A stretch of 64,000 bases of DNA, taken from contig OX465599.1 of the NCBI GenBank assembly GCA_950022295.1, positions 288,631,501 to 288,695,500 on the forward strand, given 5' to 3'. Positions 43,569-56,436 of the stretch are shown one piece after another (the first letter of the stretch is position 1; every line of letters begins with the position of its first letter). The notes beneath the pieces were generated by a model, which saw nothing but the letters and a program-made list of their open reading frames with translations, searched no databases and was not told the origin of the DNA. A program made the position numbers and the translations under genes. The stretch comes from Bromus sterilis (lineage: Eukaryota; Streptophyta; Magnoliopsida; Poales; Poaceae).

Positions 43569-46119
43569 TGTAACGACCCAATTCAAACAGAATTGAAGTC
43601 TCTGTGCTCAAGTGCCAGTCCCTGGATCGAACTCACTGGCACACACAGTATCATAGATGTATATCAAAGTACAAGTGCATCATTATTACAACGTATGATC
43701 CAGAGTAAAGCAAATAACAAATTGCATAGCTGAAGGCTAAGTTATTCAACATAAATATAGCAGAAGCAAAAGCAAGTAACGTGGAGTCCCATCAACAGCC
43801 ACATGCGAACATGCTGAGTGTAGACTCGCAACCCTAAACGCACCTTACTGGTCGTCTGAAAAAACTGCAACACCGAAGGTTACAGCCCGACAACGGGTCA
43901 GTACATCTGATTTGTACGGCAAGTATCACGGAAAAGTTTATATAAAGGACCTACATCTACATGCAAGGTAAGTCAAAGGAAAGGCTTATGGTTTTGTTTT
44001 GCAGAAAGCCAATTTTCTTCTGAACTAAACTAGTCAAAAATTTAAGTTGAATTCTACCTGAAACACACAGCAACCCATGCTACTCTTTCCCACAAAAATT
44101 ATTATTAAGTGTTCATCTGTCAAGATCATTCAACAACAGTACCGACTAGTTGCTCAAAGTTCGTTTGTAACCGTGGACACGGCTAATCATGATCAGTTTA
44201 TACGCTCTACAGAGGTTGTACACGTTCCCCACTGGACTCAACCCGAAGATTGAGACAAAGCCTTTCTGAAGAGGTTGCCTCCACCCTTTGGTAGCCGGTA
44301 CACCTAACACACATCTACATCAGCTAGCTACCAGGGCCAGGTTCCCCACAACATACTCATGCTAAGCCAGAGCCCATATAGCCAGTGGCTGTACACGGAA
44401 GCTACTAGTAATATTGCCTGTCTGATATTTTTGAGCCTGGACGGCGCCCACTGCGTTCAGAGGGTAGACACCATGTCGCACCCGGTTCACCACCATAACA
44501 ACCATTGGGTGCATTTAACCCCGGCACTGTCCTTAGACAAGGCACAGCTACCAGGATGCAACCCGCCCGTCCAGAAGTGATTTCTATTTATTATAAAGTT
44601 GCTACACAAATTATTAAATAGCTCACATGCACTCCATGAAATTCTCACAACCCAATCCACGTCTATAAATCATAGCAATAAAGTAACAACACGTGCTAGG
44701 TTGATCTACAAATACAAGTCAAGACATGTGTCTATCCTAACTTGTTTGCAGCAACAGTAAGTAAACTACCTATCATGTAATAGGGTGATATTCTTAACAT
44801 AATGCATATAGAAAATATAGGTATGATTATGGTCAAAGCATCACTTGCCTTTTTGCTGTTCCTAACGTTCACAATGCTCATAAAACGAGGCGGCGCACTC
44901 CGTAAAATCTATACGAGCAAACATAGCACCAATCAACATATGTTCAATACAATTATGCACAAACAATAATAAACATACAAATAACAGTAGAAAAACTTTC
45001 CTAACAGTAGCTAAACTTAAAGTACTTGCCAAAACAAAACTAACGCAAAAAGAAACGGCGCAAACGGGCGCACCGTTAAAAAGATACGGCTACCGAAAGT
45101 TCAAATTTGGATCTGCTCGGGATTAAAATTTTAAAACTTCAAACTTCTGTAAAACTTAGTCAACTGGCTATAAAATTTCACCACGATCGCAACGCAACTG
45201 GAATCACTCAATTCCGAGTTACGGTTAAAAAGTACTCTCAAAAACGGTACCGTGCGATTTCGGGGTCTAAACTGCGAAAAGGATCGATCTGTAAATAAAA
45301 TAACGTGCGAAAAAGCGATCGGGTCCCCGGCGGATCCGAAAATGGATCTCGCCGAAATTCCGGCCGGCGGCGCGGCTCGGCACAGCCGGCAGCGGCGGCA
45401 CGGCCAGCAGCCCACGGCGGCGGCGCGGCGGCGAGGACGTGCGGCGCGGGGTGGCGGCGATCGGGCTCACCGGCGGCGGTCGAGCGGTGGACGGGGCGGC
45501 GGCGGCGCGGGTTCGGGCGGCGGCGGATTGGGTCGGGAAACCCTAATCCCCGCGGGTCCGCGGGTTTTTATAACCCGATCCGCGGAGTTTGTTTTTTCAA
45601 ATCCGAAAAAAAAATTAGGCCTGGCGGAAAAAAAAGCAGAACGGCCCATTAGGCCCAAAATAATTTTAGAAAAATCACGGAATATTATTTTTAATTTCCC
45701 TCTTCGCCAATATTTTTAAAATAATAAAACTGAATTTTCGGCTTTACCAAAATATTTAATAAAAATAAAAACTTTGCAATTTATTTTCAAATATTTTTCA
45801 ATAATTTTTTGGCATTTTAAAAATACTGAAAAACACCGAAATTGATTTTAAAACTTTTACGGAGCATAAATAAATTCCCAAAATATTTTTAGAAAATATT
45901 TATAACCCCAAAGTAAATTTAAAAAGTTTCCCAAAAATATTTTCAACTATTTTCCAACAATTTAAAAATGGGGATAAGTCCTTTTATATCCTCTCCAGCG
46001 AACTGCCATGTGTTGAAAAATGTTTAAAAATATTTTAAAACTCCAGAAAAATGCGGAAACAGCATGAGATGCATATGATGATCTATTAACATCCGAATTT
46101 AGAAAATTAAGATGTTACA
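43569..46119 (-). repeat. Element E 5' LTR
   Basis: 2551 bp, TGTAACGACC at 43569 to ...GATGTTACA at 46119. It aligns with 21113-23647 with many scattered differences, so E is older than F. Confidence 0.9.
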
Positions 46120-46334
46120 TGCGGTTTTCGCGATGGTGATCGGGTGAAACCCGGTGTCGCAAAGGTCGAGTGTCAGGGTGGCAAGGGTGGGTCTCCGTCC
46201 GGTATGAGATAAGAGGGGGGAAAATAATCGCCGATCGATAAATCGGGGATGCAAACACCGCAAAAAAATCAGACAATCAAACAATTCACACCGAAAACAA
46301 ATTTTTTAATTTTTGTGAAATCTGGGATGTTACA
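46120..46334 (-). repeat. Element D 3' LTR, part 2 (right of E)
   Basis: Begins with the second TGCGG copy and ends GGGATGTTACA at 46334. Matches 58551-58765, the end of D's other LTR. Confidence 0.9.
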
Positions 46335-46933
46335 ATACAACACCACCAACAAGGGATCTCGTCCCGAGATCCAGGACGATCCGGGGGAGAGGGGAGAGAG
46401 AAAAGAGAGTCGAAAATCTTCAACACCACCAACAAGGGACTCTGCTCCATGTCGACGTCGAACTTCTGTCGAGATAAATTTCCGCTGAGAGACGGCAACG
46501 TCGTAAAACGAAACCATCAGTGTCAAGAGGAAGAACGACAATTCAAAGCGACGATCAAGGGAAGCATTCTCACTGAAATCGTGAGGATACTGGGCAAGAG
46601 GAATGGGTTCAACGGACGACCAAGATGTTTACCCAGAGTCGGAAGAACTAAAGGTACTACAGGATTTCCCAACCTGAGATCGGAATCGAGACAATACGCT
46701 GCAAGCAAGGCATTGTAATGGTTCCGAAACTCGACACACTCGAGATCCTAAAGTTTGAAGGGGATAAGACGAGATTAAACACTTACGACACTTGTCTTGA
46801 CCAGAGCATGGGTAAGGAGTAAAAAGAATCCTACTCTCCGATAACTAACTTAGTAACTACAAAATAATTTTTGTCTAGACTCGACTTCGGCCAGAAAAGG
46901 GATCCTACGGTCGGTAAGACTCTGATACCAAGT
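46335..46933 (-). other. Element D internal region, no coding capacity
   Basis: 599 bp. Near the 3' LTR it has the sequence CAACACCACCAACAAGGGA twice (about 46339-46357 and 46420-46438) and the palindrome GGATCTCGTCCCGAGATCC (about 46357-46376). In the leader it has GGCCGAAGTCGAGTCTAG (minus strand) as in F. No gag, pol or accessory ORF. These remains fit a Tekay-type element that lost its coding part. Confidence 0.75.
46920..46930 (-). other. Element D primer binding site
   Basis: Minus strand TGGTATCAGAG, initiator tRNA-Met type, 3 bp from the LTR. Confidence 0.88.
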
Positions 46934-48374
46934 TGTAAGGCCCGATATGCGGTACTGTTCCAGATCTAGGTGTTTCCACCCAGATCCGGGGATGAAGCAC
47001 ATATCGGTCCCACCGCGACATATGACAATGCCATATGCCCCGGATTTCCAACATGATACCACAACATTACAGATACAAGGATACAACATCTCATACAATC
47101 GGCATACAACTGCCTTAATACAATACAACACCGGAAGATATATGTCCGAGTACAGACTACAATCAAATGCCTAGTGGCAAAGAGAAAACCATCGATCCCC
47201 ATAACCACACGGGTCCAGGCCCTCCGCCGGGATCCGCCTAACTAGTCGTCGTCGAGTCTCCACGTGAATCGTCGATCACCATACCTGTTGCCGATCAAGA
47301 ACCCTGAAAAGAGTTTGGGGGTAGTATCATGAGTACAGAAGTACTCAGCATCCAACTGTAGTGGTCAACTGACCCAGCAAGGACTTCATCACTCGTCATT
47401 TTAGGACAACTAGTAGTTTACTGTAAGGATGGGGTAAGTGGTGAGGTTGCTGCCGCACTAGAATTTATGAAGTGGCTAACGATCTAGAGAGTAAGATAAG
47501 AAGCCGAGCATTTGATGAGGAATCACCTCCAACAAGTCTTGCTATCAACTACTTACGCAAGCATAACACCTATCATATCCTTGTCCTCCTCTTCGCATCC
47601 CGACGAACAAGAAGCAGTCAAGGCACACACACGTTGATCAAGTTATATTAAGATTATCTCAGTTGTTGTTGTCTATGAACAAGGAGTAGGTCTCAAGTCG
47701 TCCATAACCGTGGACACGGCTTCTCGAAAATATTTAACCCTGCAGGGGTGTACCAACTGCCCATTACAAGGCTCCGCAGGCACGCCCATCTCTCTCAGTT
47801 GCTACCCATCATAGGAAACCATTTTATGATTTAGTTCTGAGAGATCCGAAACGACGGGTCCCTCTAGCTAACAACGAACAAATCCAGGTGGCCCCCGGGG
47901 AGTCGACACCCAATCCAAAAGCCGGCCACGCTCTCGGATCGGACTCTTCCGTACGACGCAGGTCGGATTGCCGGTAAATCACACATGGGAAACCGGGTCC
48001 TAGCTGATCGGGTGGACCAACAGAGAAACCATGTCTCCATTGGCCCAAGTTGTTTTCAAACTGCTGGGGGGCCAACCAAGAACACACACGGTTTTCAAAT
48101 GGTAAATCAGCTTGGGCCACCACTAGAAATGTTTGAAGCTAGGTAGGTAAGAAAAGGGGACCCCATAAAATCCCACACGCGGTTAGGCACGCTCAGTCTT
48201 AAAACCAATACCCGGAACTCAGATCATAGGTGACTCGAATGGAACAAAGCGTCGGGGCGGGATAGCCTAGACCTTCCATCCTTCGTCGAATATAGTCAAC
48301 ATTATAATAATCATATCATCAACAACAATATAATAATGTGATAGCCCAAACCAAGGAGTAACAGGGTAACATCG
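46934..48374 (-). repeat. Element D 5' LTR, part 1 (left of the LINE)
   Basis: TGTAAGGCCC at 46934; aligns with 17566 onward. Ends with GGGTAACATCG (48364-48374), the left copy of the LINE target duplication. Confidence 0.9.
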
Positions 48375-48529
48375 GAGATACTGCGAGATGGCGCCCTCCC
48401 ACCCCCTCGTCGCCACCCCTAAACCCTAGTCACCCCATCCAAGATCCTCGTTGATCGGGCCTCTTCATCAACTTTTGGCTCCGATCATCGTCTCCGGCGT
48501 CTCCTCCTCTTTGCATTGGTAGCCATCTC

Positions 48530-51500
48530 ATGGCGGTCTATGCAGCCCTCCAGATGGGTTTGGATCTGGCTCCTGGGAAGGAGTTCTCTGAGGAGGTTTG
48601 ACGCAGTCTTTTCTCTACGGTGCATCCCACCGTGCATTCGGGCCATTTCACCATGGTGGTGGCCTTTGGCCGCACATCTTTCAAGCTGCATGAAGATTCC
48701 GCGGCAGTTGCTCTCGAGTCCATCACGGGTGGTCGATGTGATGCACTCAAGGTTTCTTCACTACGTGATCGTGTTTTCACTTTCACGGTTGCTAACAAAC
48801 ATGTTGGTTTTCTTCTTACCAAGCGCAGGAAGTTTGTCTCTCCAAAGTTTATTTGTTATTTTTATCTTTGGAACTATGGAGGGCCTCAATGGATCTATGA
48901 GTTCAAGCTCTGGCAGAAACAATGCAAGGAGGAATGGACACTGGTTAGTCCATCCAATAAACGTGCTCAGGTGGGGATGAATGCATTACGTGCGGATCCA
49001 AAAAAGTCGGCGATGAAAGTTGGGCCATCTAAGTCCAAAACCCTACGTTTTGCTGCTATAATTGACTATGAGGCCTGCAAGAGCTATAATTTGTGTGTTC
49101 ATCCAGAAGCTCGTAAAGATTTGGTTCAAGCTGGTTATGATCTGCTCCTGGACGAATGTCCTCCGCCGTCGCCGCCACTGGTTGTTCACCGAACGTTGGC
49201 AAAGCCGGTGATTCAATTTGGATCAGTTCCGCTTTCCATGGCCGAACCCGGATCTTCCGCATGTGATAAGGATTCTTTACCTGATAAGGTGCAACGGACA
49301 CTCCTGCCATCTTTAAACCATTGTGCCTCGCCTCTCGTGGGCAAACCGCACGTATCCATATCTGGAGTTTCCCTACAGGAGAAACAAAAAGATACGGTGC
49401 AGGTTTCCTCCTCTACCACGCAGGGCGTGCCTACTACGGATGCGTTCTAAGCTATGGTGGATGACATGGTGGCCCGGATCATGACCTGCTCTATCTGCAA
49501 AATTCAGGGCCACTTGTCATCGTCTTGCCCGTCAAAACGGCTCTGCATGGCATGCAACCGCGTGGGCCACCGTAGACGGGACTGCGATGCGATTGCACGT
49601 AGAGAGGGACGCGTCTGGAGGCCGATTCACACGCAACATCCCATTGAGTACACACCAGATTCTTCCTCTAATATTGGGCCTCGTGCCACCTCCCTCCCCT
49701 TCCCAAGCGTCTCCGAGGAGAAAACCCAACCTGCCGCTTGCGCTTCGCCGCCTCCAATCGATCTCTCCGCTCCACCTTGCTCTCGCTGCATCCCAAGCTC
49801 GGCATCCATGGTGGTTTATGAGCTCGACCCCCATCGCTATCTCCCCGCTGGCCACCAAATCGTGGATGGAGGGGCCAATCGCCTGCCGCGCACCTTTGTC
49901 ACTACGAGTGCGAGGCCAGAGTGGCGCCATGAGGACTTCATGGTGGCAGAGATCATGCCACCACCACCTCCTGAAGTTTTGGGTCCAGCCCGTGAGGACG
50001 TGGAGGATTTCCTCCAGGCCCGCGGCGTCATGGTGCGCTCGGTGCAGCCATGGTTTCTGGGAGTGGGGCTTTTCCAATTTCGGGATGCGACTGTTAGGTA
50101 CACTCTCACACAGCATCCTCCCTTCGATCTTGGCGGTGATAGATTCGTGCGTTTCTACAACCGCGACCAAGGTGAAGGCTTCCGTGGTGCGGATGATTTC
50201 CGTACGGACTAGCTCATGCTGATTGGAGTACCTCTTGACTACCGCAACACCAAGAATCTGTCAGAGGCCATCAATACTTTCGGTAAATTTCATTCTTAGA
50301 ACTCTGAAGATCCATATTTGGTGCGCTCGATTGTGCATGCGTCTTTCCCTTCCACTGAGCTTGTTCCAAGGGATGTGGTCTTCGGTGATTACGCTGAATG
50401 GGGAGGAAACAGGGTTAACTGGACGGCTGCCTGCTACATTTTGGGAGCAGACTGGGCAAATCAAATGCCGCAGGATGAGGATCCCATGCCGCTCAATCAG
50501 GGGCGGAGCTGGAGCTAATCTTACCCTGATGCACCACTTAACTATGGCGTTCAAAAAATTAAGAGGCAACGCATTAAATAAATCATAGCTTGTATCACAA
50601 GTTATCAAACATAATAGAGATCGATTTATAAAAATAAAATTAAACAGTTCAATTGCTTACTATAATGCTAAAACAAAGGACAAAATTACTTGAAAATGTT
50701 GTCTTGCATTCAAAATCCAAAACACGACATCAGACTGGAAGGTTTGATAACCTATAAGATAGAAAATAGAATTAAATTCCAACGATAGTTTAGCTGTGCC
50801 AATTGAGACATTTAGTCAAATAAAATATGCCAATGAAGTATACCTAATTAAAATTTAAAAGAATAACCCACGTTTTGCCAAAAATACGCACATTCAAATA
50901 AGATTTAATCAACTATCCATGATTTTAAAATACGCCAAAGAGTTATCACAGTTTATAAAATTATTTAGTATGAACAACAACAACAAAAAAGGAATAAATT
51001 CGAATCAAGAGATAACAGTAATCAATCGTGGCCATAATATAGATAAAAATATGAAAAACGCATTGCTATTTTTCAAGAGAGAAATAAAAAATTACTATAC
51101 GCTGCGTGATCGCAATTCGCGAGAGAGCAGGGAGGCACGGTGGCTGCCGTGCTCGCGTACGCATCACAAATGGATCAAATCAGCTTGATGCCTCGATCGC
51201 CGCTGCACATGTTTGGGAGATGGGATCGCTATGTTTCTTAGTGGAGGAAGTTTAATCACGCTATTAGGGCTACACAAACGGATGGATCGACAAAAAAAGA
51301 CGGAGATGGATCGCTAGTTCGCTGTGCGCGTGAGACGTGGCCTGCTGAAAAAAAAATCTCGTGCGGTCAGATTTAATGGGCCCTGTAGCACTCTTCCCGG
51401 GCCACCCTGTTGCCCTGGGCCAAATAGCTGATAACTAGTATTGAAAATTTTGTTGGACCCTGTAGCCTGTGCCACAGGGTTGGCCCATTGGGCTCCGCCC

Positions 51501-52561
51501 CTGCGCTCAATGGCAATCTGCATCCTCTACCTAGGGAGCTTGTTCCAGATAACATCCCATGGGTGCTTCCCCAATATCCGGCTATTGGCTGGAACGACGT
51601 CCCTGCACCAGCACCTGACAATGTTCCAGCCCCCAATGACCCTCCGGGTTGGGGAAATGCAGTCTGGGGTGAAGCTGCAGACCAACAACCGGAGCAACAG
51701 GACCAACAGGACGCCCCTGATCAAGACCAGCAATCCATGGTGCTGGACCATCCTGACCTCTCTGAATCGGTGGAGCAACTGGTTTTGGAAGTTTTCAACA
51801 TTACAGATGATGAGGATCATTTGCTACAGCAGCCAACTGAGGAGGAGCCCATTTTGGCCTTGGTTCCCTATGTCCCACCCCCTATTCCCCCACAACATGT
51901 GTTTGTGGGGATGATCAACATTGTTGCTGGGCCTGAATTGCCCCCTGAGATGCAGTGGAGCAGGGCCTTCTCTAGGGTGATGCCTGAACTTTGCTCTCTT
52001 CAGGTCCCCAGAAGCCTGAACTTGTGCCCGGATCTCCCTCTGATCTGTTCCAAGAGATCTTGGAGCATGGCTTTTGATGAGAGTTCCATGGAGCTTTCTA
52101 TTACTTTTATTGCTGATGATGCAGGGCCACATACCTTTGCACCTCCAATGCCTGCAGTGGAGCTCCCCAGGGAGCTCACCTTCTCCAGCCCCCCACTGAC
52201 AAAGGTGACAGCACCAAGACGCAGGAAGAGGGCAACCCCCATTGTTGACACTGCTGTCAGGCGCTGCACCAGAAGCACAATCAAGCGGGACGACTTTAAG
52301 GCGGGAACTTTGGCAGAACTCCATATGGCCCCAAAACGAAAGAAGCCCAAGGCCAAGCCCATACACTTGGTGTCGGAGGATGAGGCTGAGGGAAAAGCCC
52401 ATGGCCCAGCTCAGCAGGAGGAATAGGTGGTGCGACCCACTCCTATCAGGGTCATTCAGACCATTGGCGCAGACCTGCAGATCGACCCAGCTCTACTGAC
52501 GAAGGAGAAGCTTATGGCAGCTCCATCATCTGCATCTCAGGAGGAGGAGGATGATGTTTAG
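48530..52561 (+). pseudogene. LINE ORF1 (nucleic-acid-binding protein), broken by stops and a hAT insertion
   Basis: The ATG at 48530 opens one frame that continues to 52561 with stops TGA 48599, TAA 49448, TAG 50210, TAG 50297 and TAG 52424. It contains two CCHC knuckles, CSICKIQGHLSSSC and CMACNRVGHRRRDC (about 49491-49590). A conserved block follows, including LMLIGVPLDYRN and VPRDVVFGDYAEWGG, and then a Pro/Gln/Asp-rich and basic C-terminus (RRRKRATP, APKRKKPKAKP). A 1-kb hAT element (50498-51503) sits between MPLN and GNLHPLP; the target duplication leaves both sides in matching frame. In L1-type elements ORF1 packages the RNA. It ends about 156 bp before ORF2. Confidence 0.85.
50498..51503. 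mobile_element. hAT-type non-autonomous DNA transposon in LINE ORF1
   Basis: Terminal inverted repeats CAGGGGCGGAGC (50498) and GCTCCGCCCCTG (to 51503), with 8-bp duplications CGCTCAAT at 50490-50497 and 51504-51511. These are hAT hallmarks. 1006 bp, AT-rich in the middle, no transposase, so it would need an enzyme from elsewhere. Confidence 0.93.
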
Positions 52562-52716
52562 TTCCCATTTTGTTTTCTGGGTTTGGCAAGCCTTTAAATT
52601 GGCCACTTGTGATACTGTTTCTGGGAAGCTTTCTTTTGGCCCGTGGTGCTATTCCTGCTACTGGTTGATAACTGTAATGTTTACAGTTATCCTGCTTTCC
52701 TTTTCTTCTATTTCCC

Positions 52717-55700
52717 ATGAATTATACAACTACTAGAGATTGGAAAGTGCTTTGTTGGAATGATCGTGGCCTAAATTCAACAACTCGACAAAATGCAGTG
52801 CGGGAGAAAATTGAGCATAGTTAGTGTGCAGTTATCTGCCTTCAGGAAACCAAATGTGAGACTGTCGACCACAACTTTATTAAATCTTTTTGCCCCAGGA
52901 GATTTGATCAATTTGTTGTGGTTCCTTCGAGAGGAGCCTCTGGGGGAATTCTGACCATTTGGAATTCAGCTATCTTTGATGGGTAGTTGGTTGACACAAA
53001 AGCTTTTGGGATGGTGATTCATTTCACCTCCTCTCATAATGCAGAATCTTGGACTTTGGTGAGTGTCTATGGCCCTTGTGAGAAACGACAGAGAGACATT
53101 TTTGTGGATTGGATCTACCACCTATCTATCCCATTTGATGACAATTGGCTTTTGCTTGGAGATTTTAATTTCATCAGGTCTCTGGACAATAGGAATTTGC
53201 CTAGTGGAGATGTCAATGACATGTTCATCTTCAATGAGATAATTGGTCATCTTGATCTTCTTGAGCTTCCTCTGAAAGGCAGAAGATTTACATGGTCTAA
53301 CATGCAGGAGAATCCATTATTGGAGCAGCTGGATTGGTTCTTCACCTCTGCTAATTGGATTTTCTCTTACCCCTCAACTCAGGTGATGCCTTTGGCTAAG
53401 ACTGCCTCAGACCATGTTCCTTGTGTGGTGACAATTAACACCTCCATCCCAAAAGCTAAAAAATTTAGATTTGAAAACTTTTGTGTGGAGATGCCTGGTT
53501 TTCTGGATTCTGTAAAATCTTCTTGGGATGCTTTGTCCTCTAAAGCTCCTCTTGTGGCTACAATTGTCGAAAAGTTCAAGAGACTTAGAAGGGCCCTCAA
53601 ACACTGGCAGAAAAACTTTTCGAACTTCAAAGTGCTTATCTCCAAGTGCAACAGGGTCATTTTCTTACTTGACTGTTTAGAAGAGTTTAGGAAGCTGACT
53701 GTACCTGAATCAAATTTTAGGAGAATTGTCAAGTTGCACCTGGAGAAAATCTTGCATTCGCAGCATATGTACTGGAAGAAAAGATGCACACAGAGATATG
53801 TCAAAGTGGGGAGGAGAACTCCAAGTTTTTTCAAGCAATGGCCTCTGAGAGGCATAGAAGGAATTCAATTGCCTCTCTCCAGCTAGCTGATGGAACTACT
53901 TGCTCCTCCCATGATCTACTTGCTAATGCCTTTTGGTCTTCTTTTAAAAATAGAATGGGAGTAGCCAAAGGTATTGTGATGACTTGCAATCTGAATGATC
54001 TGCTTGCTCCTGTGGATGGATTGGAAGCTTTGGTAGCCCCTTTTGAAATGAAAGAAATGGATGATACAATCAAGTTCATGCCACCTGATAAATCACCTGG
54101 ACCTGATGGTTTTAATGGCAGATTTTTGAAATCTTGCTGGTCCATAATTTGCACTGACTTTTACAGGTTGGCTGAGGATTTCCATAGTGGACATGCTGAT
54201 TTAGAAGGTTTAAATGGCTCTTTCATCACTCTTATCCCCAAGAAATCTATTCCTGAGACTATGAATGACTTCAGACCCATTTCCCTCACCAGTGTGGGTA
54301 TTAAGTTTCTCACAAAGATGGCTGCTAATAGGTTTCAGAAGGACATCAGGAGGTGCATTCACAAAAACCAATATGGATTCATCAAGGAGAGATCTATCCA
54401 GGACTGTATTTCCTGGACTTTAGAATACCTGCACCAGTGCCACCATTCCAAAAGACCACTGATTCTGCTCAAGATTGATTTTGAGAAAGCTTTTGACTCT
54501 ATTGAGCATGATGCCATCCTAGAAATTTTAAAGCACAAAGGTTTCCCACTAAAATGGAGAATCTGGGTGCAGCAGCTATTGGACACTGGGTCTTCCTCTA
54601 TTCTATTAAATGGCATCCCAGGAAGACAGTTTAAATGCAAAAGGGGGTCAGACAGGGTGATCCTTTATCCCCTCTTATTTTTGTTCTGGCTGCTGATCTT
54701 CTGCAATCTGTTGTCAATGATCTGCTGAGGAAAGGGCATCTCAGTTTGCCTATTCCATGCCATGACCCTGATTTTCCAATTGTTCAGTATGCTGATGACA
54801 CAATCCTGGTTATGCCAGCTGAGGCTCTACAAAGTTCTTAGGCTCAAGGAGGCTCTCCAAAGTTTCTCTCAGTCCACTGGTCTGGATATCAACTACAACA
54901 AATCATCCATGATTCCTATCAATCTTGATGAGGTTTCTATAGATGATTTGGCTAATGTTTTTGGTTGCCAAGTTGAGAAGCTTCCTTTCACATATTTGGG
55001 GTTGCCTGTGGGCACTACCAGGCCAAAAATTGTGGATTTGCTCCCTTTGGTGGACTGCATGGAGAGAAGACTTATTGCCAACTCTTGCTTTTTAACTCAA
55101 GGGGGAAAACTTCAGCTACTCAACTCTGGGATATCTTCCATGCCCATATACTTCCTTTGCTCTCTGCACAATCCTGCTGGTATCATCAAGCAATTGGAGA
55201 GGATCCAGAGACAATGTCTTTGGAGGAAGTATGGACAGGATTCTGGCAAGTCACTTGCTGCTTGGGAGCTTGTTTGTAGACCAAAGAACAAGGGTGGTCT
55301 GGGCATCCTCAATTTTCAACTGCAGAATCAAGCTCTTTTGATGAAGCACCTGAATAAGTTTTACAATAAGGAGTATGTGCCTTGGGTCTCTCTTGTATGG
55401 AACACTTATTACCATGAAAGATTGCCCCATGCTACTGAGCTTTGTGGCTCATTCTGGTGGAAAGATGTGGCCAAGTTTATGGATAGCTTTGTGGCTGTGT
55501 CCCAGGTTAAAGTGGGTCTTGGAGACTCTGTTTTGTTGTGGAGTGATTTTTGGGTCACCAACACAAATGCCACTCTAGCTCAAAAGCTCCAAAGATTGTT
55601 TTCCTTTGCTAAGGATCCTCTTTTATCTGTAACAGAGGACAGGGAGGTTGCTGATCTCACTGAGCTTTTCAATCTACCCTTATCTGCATAGGCTTTCCAA

Positions 55701-56330
55701 GAGCTCTCTGAGATGCAACTAATCCTTCGAAATCAAAGTGGTGACGAAGTAAAGGACTGCTGGACATGGAGGTTGAATGGCAAAGGACAATACACTTCTA
55801 AGAAGTTCTACAAGTTGGTGCATGATCCTATACATGCAAATCCTCTTTTAAATTGGATTTGGAAATCTTGTTGCATCTTGAAGACCAAAGTTTTTGCTTG
55901 GCTGGTAATCATGGATCGTCTCAATACAAAGGACATGCTCATCAGACGACACTGGAACATCCAGGATGGTCCTGAGTGTGTGCTTTACCACACCCAACAC
56001 CTGGAGACCAGAGATCATCTCTTTTTCCAGTGCAACTTCAGTGCTAGAATATGGGCATATCTGCAAATTGATTGGAGCCATGGTTCTGACATGATTCACA
56101 TTGCCAAGAGCGCCAAGGAGTCCTTCAATAAACCTTTCTTCGCTGAAGTGGTGTTTACTGCCTGGTGGAACATCTGGTTGATCAGGAATGATAAATGTTT
56201 CAAGCATGTCAGGCCCTCCTTTGCTAAGTGGAGGGTTGGCTTCATTCATGATATAACCCTGCTTAGTTATAGAATTAAGCCTAGATTTAAGGATCAATTA
56301 CTTAGATGGATTGATTTCCTTCCACCTTGA
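52717..56330 (+). pseudogene. LINE ORF2 (endonuclease and reverse transcriptase), broken
   Basis: ATG at 52717. The apurinic-type endonuclease part reads VLCWNDRGLNS, ICLQETK, and LLLGDFNFIRS, with TAG at 52822 and 52984. A 1-nt frameshift lies near 53810. RT follows: PDKSPGPDGFNGRFLK, NDFRPISLTSVGIK, LLKIDFEKAFDSI, then a 1-nt loss in the G run near 54645, and QYADDTILV (54785-54810). A further shift lies near 54830. The C-terminal domain (zf-RVT type, TKVFAWLVIMDRLNTKDML) is interrupted only by TAG at 55689. Endonuclease nicking and target-primed reverse transcription are the family role; this copy cannot make it. Confidence 0.88.
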
Positions 56331-56436
56331 GAGGTGTTTTATTTGAAGCTTTTGCTGTACATTTGTAAATATTGTGTTCCTGGTAATAAAATGCTGGGGG
56401 GTGTCTTACCCCTCAGTTTGAAAGCTTCAAAAAAAA

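Larger units (their letters stand above)
21113..46119 (-). mobile_element. Element E: Tekay/Del-type chromovirus, degenerate
   Basis: Minus-strand gypsy element: 5' LTR 46119-43569, initiator-Met primer site, accessory ORF 43375-42758, (element F inserted), gag-pol 28155-23660, polypurine tract, 3' LTR 23647-21113. TSD TGCGG at 21108-21112 and 46120-46124. The C-terminal chromodomain-like sequence, the polyprotein order and the Met primer site place it in the Tekay/Del chromovirus group (from memory). Without F it is about 10.9 kb. Its gag-pol carries three in-frame stops and a frameshift. Confidence 0.88.
48375..56436 (+). mobile_element. L1-type LINE, full length in size, coding frames broken
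   Basis: Flanked by 11-bp duplications GGGTAACATCG (48364-48374 and 56437-56447). The same sequence is present once, without insertion, in D's other LTR near 19007-19020. Order: about 155 bp of GC-rich leader, ORF1, ORF2 with endonuclease, RT and a C-terminal zinc-finger region, AATAAAATG near 56384, and a short A tail (56429-56436). About 7.05 kb without the hAT element in ORF1. Confidence 0.93.

Noticed and set aside
48516..48980. 154-aa frame overlapping the start of LINE ORF1
   Set aside because: Out of phase with the ORF1 frame that carries the zinc knuckles; no domain.
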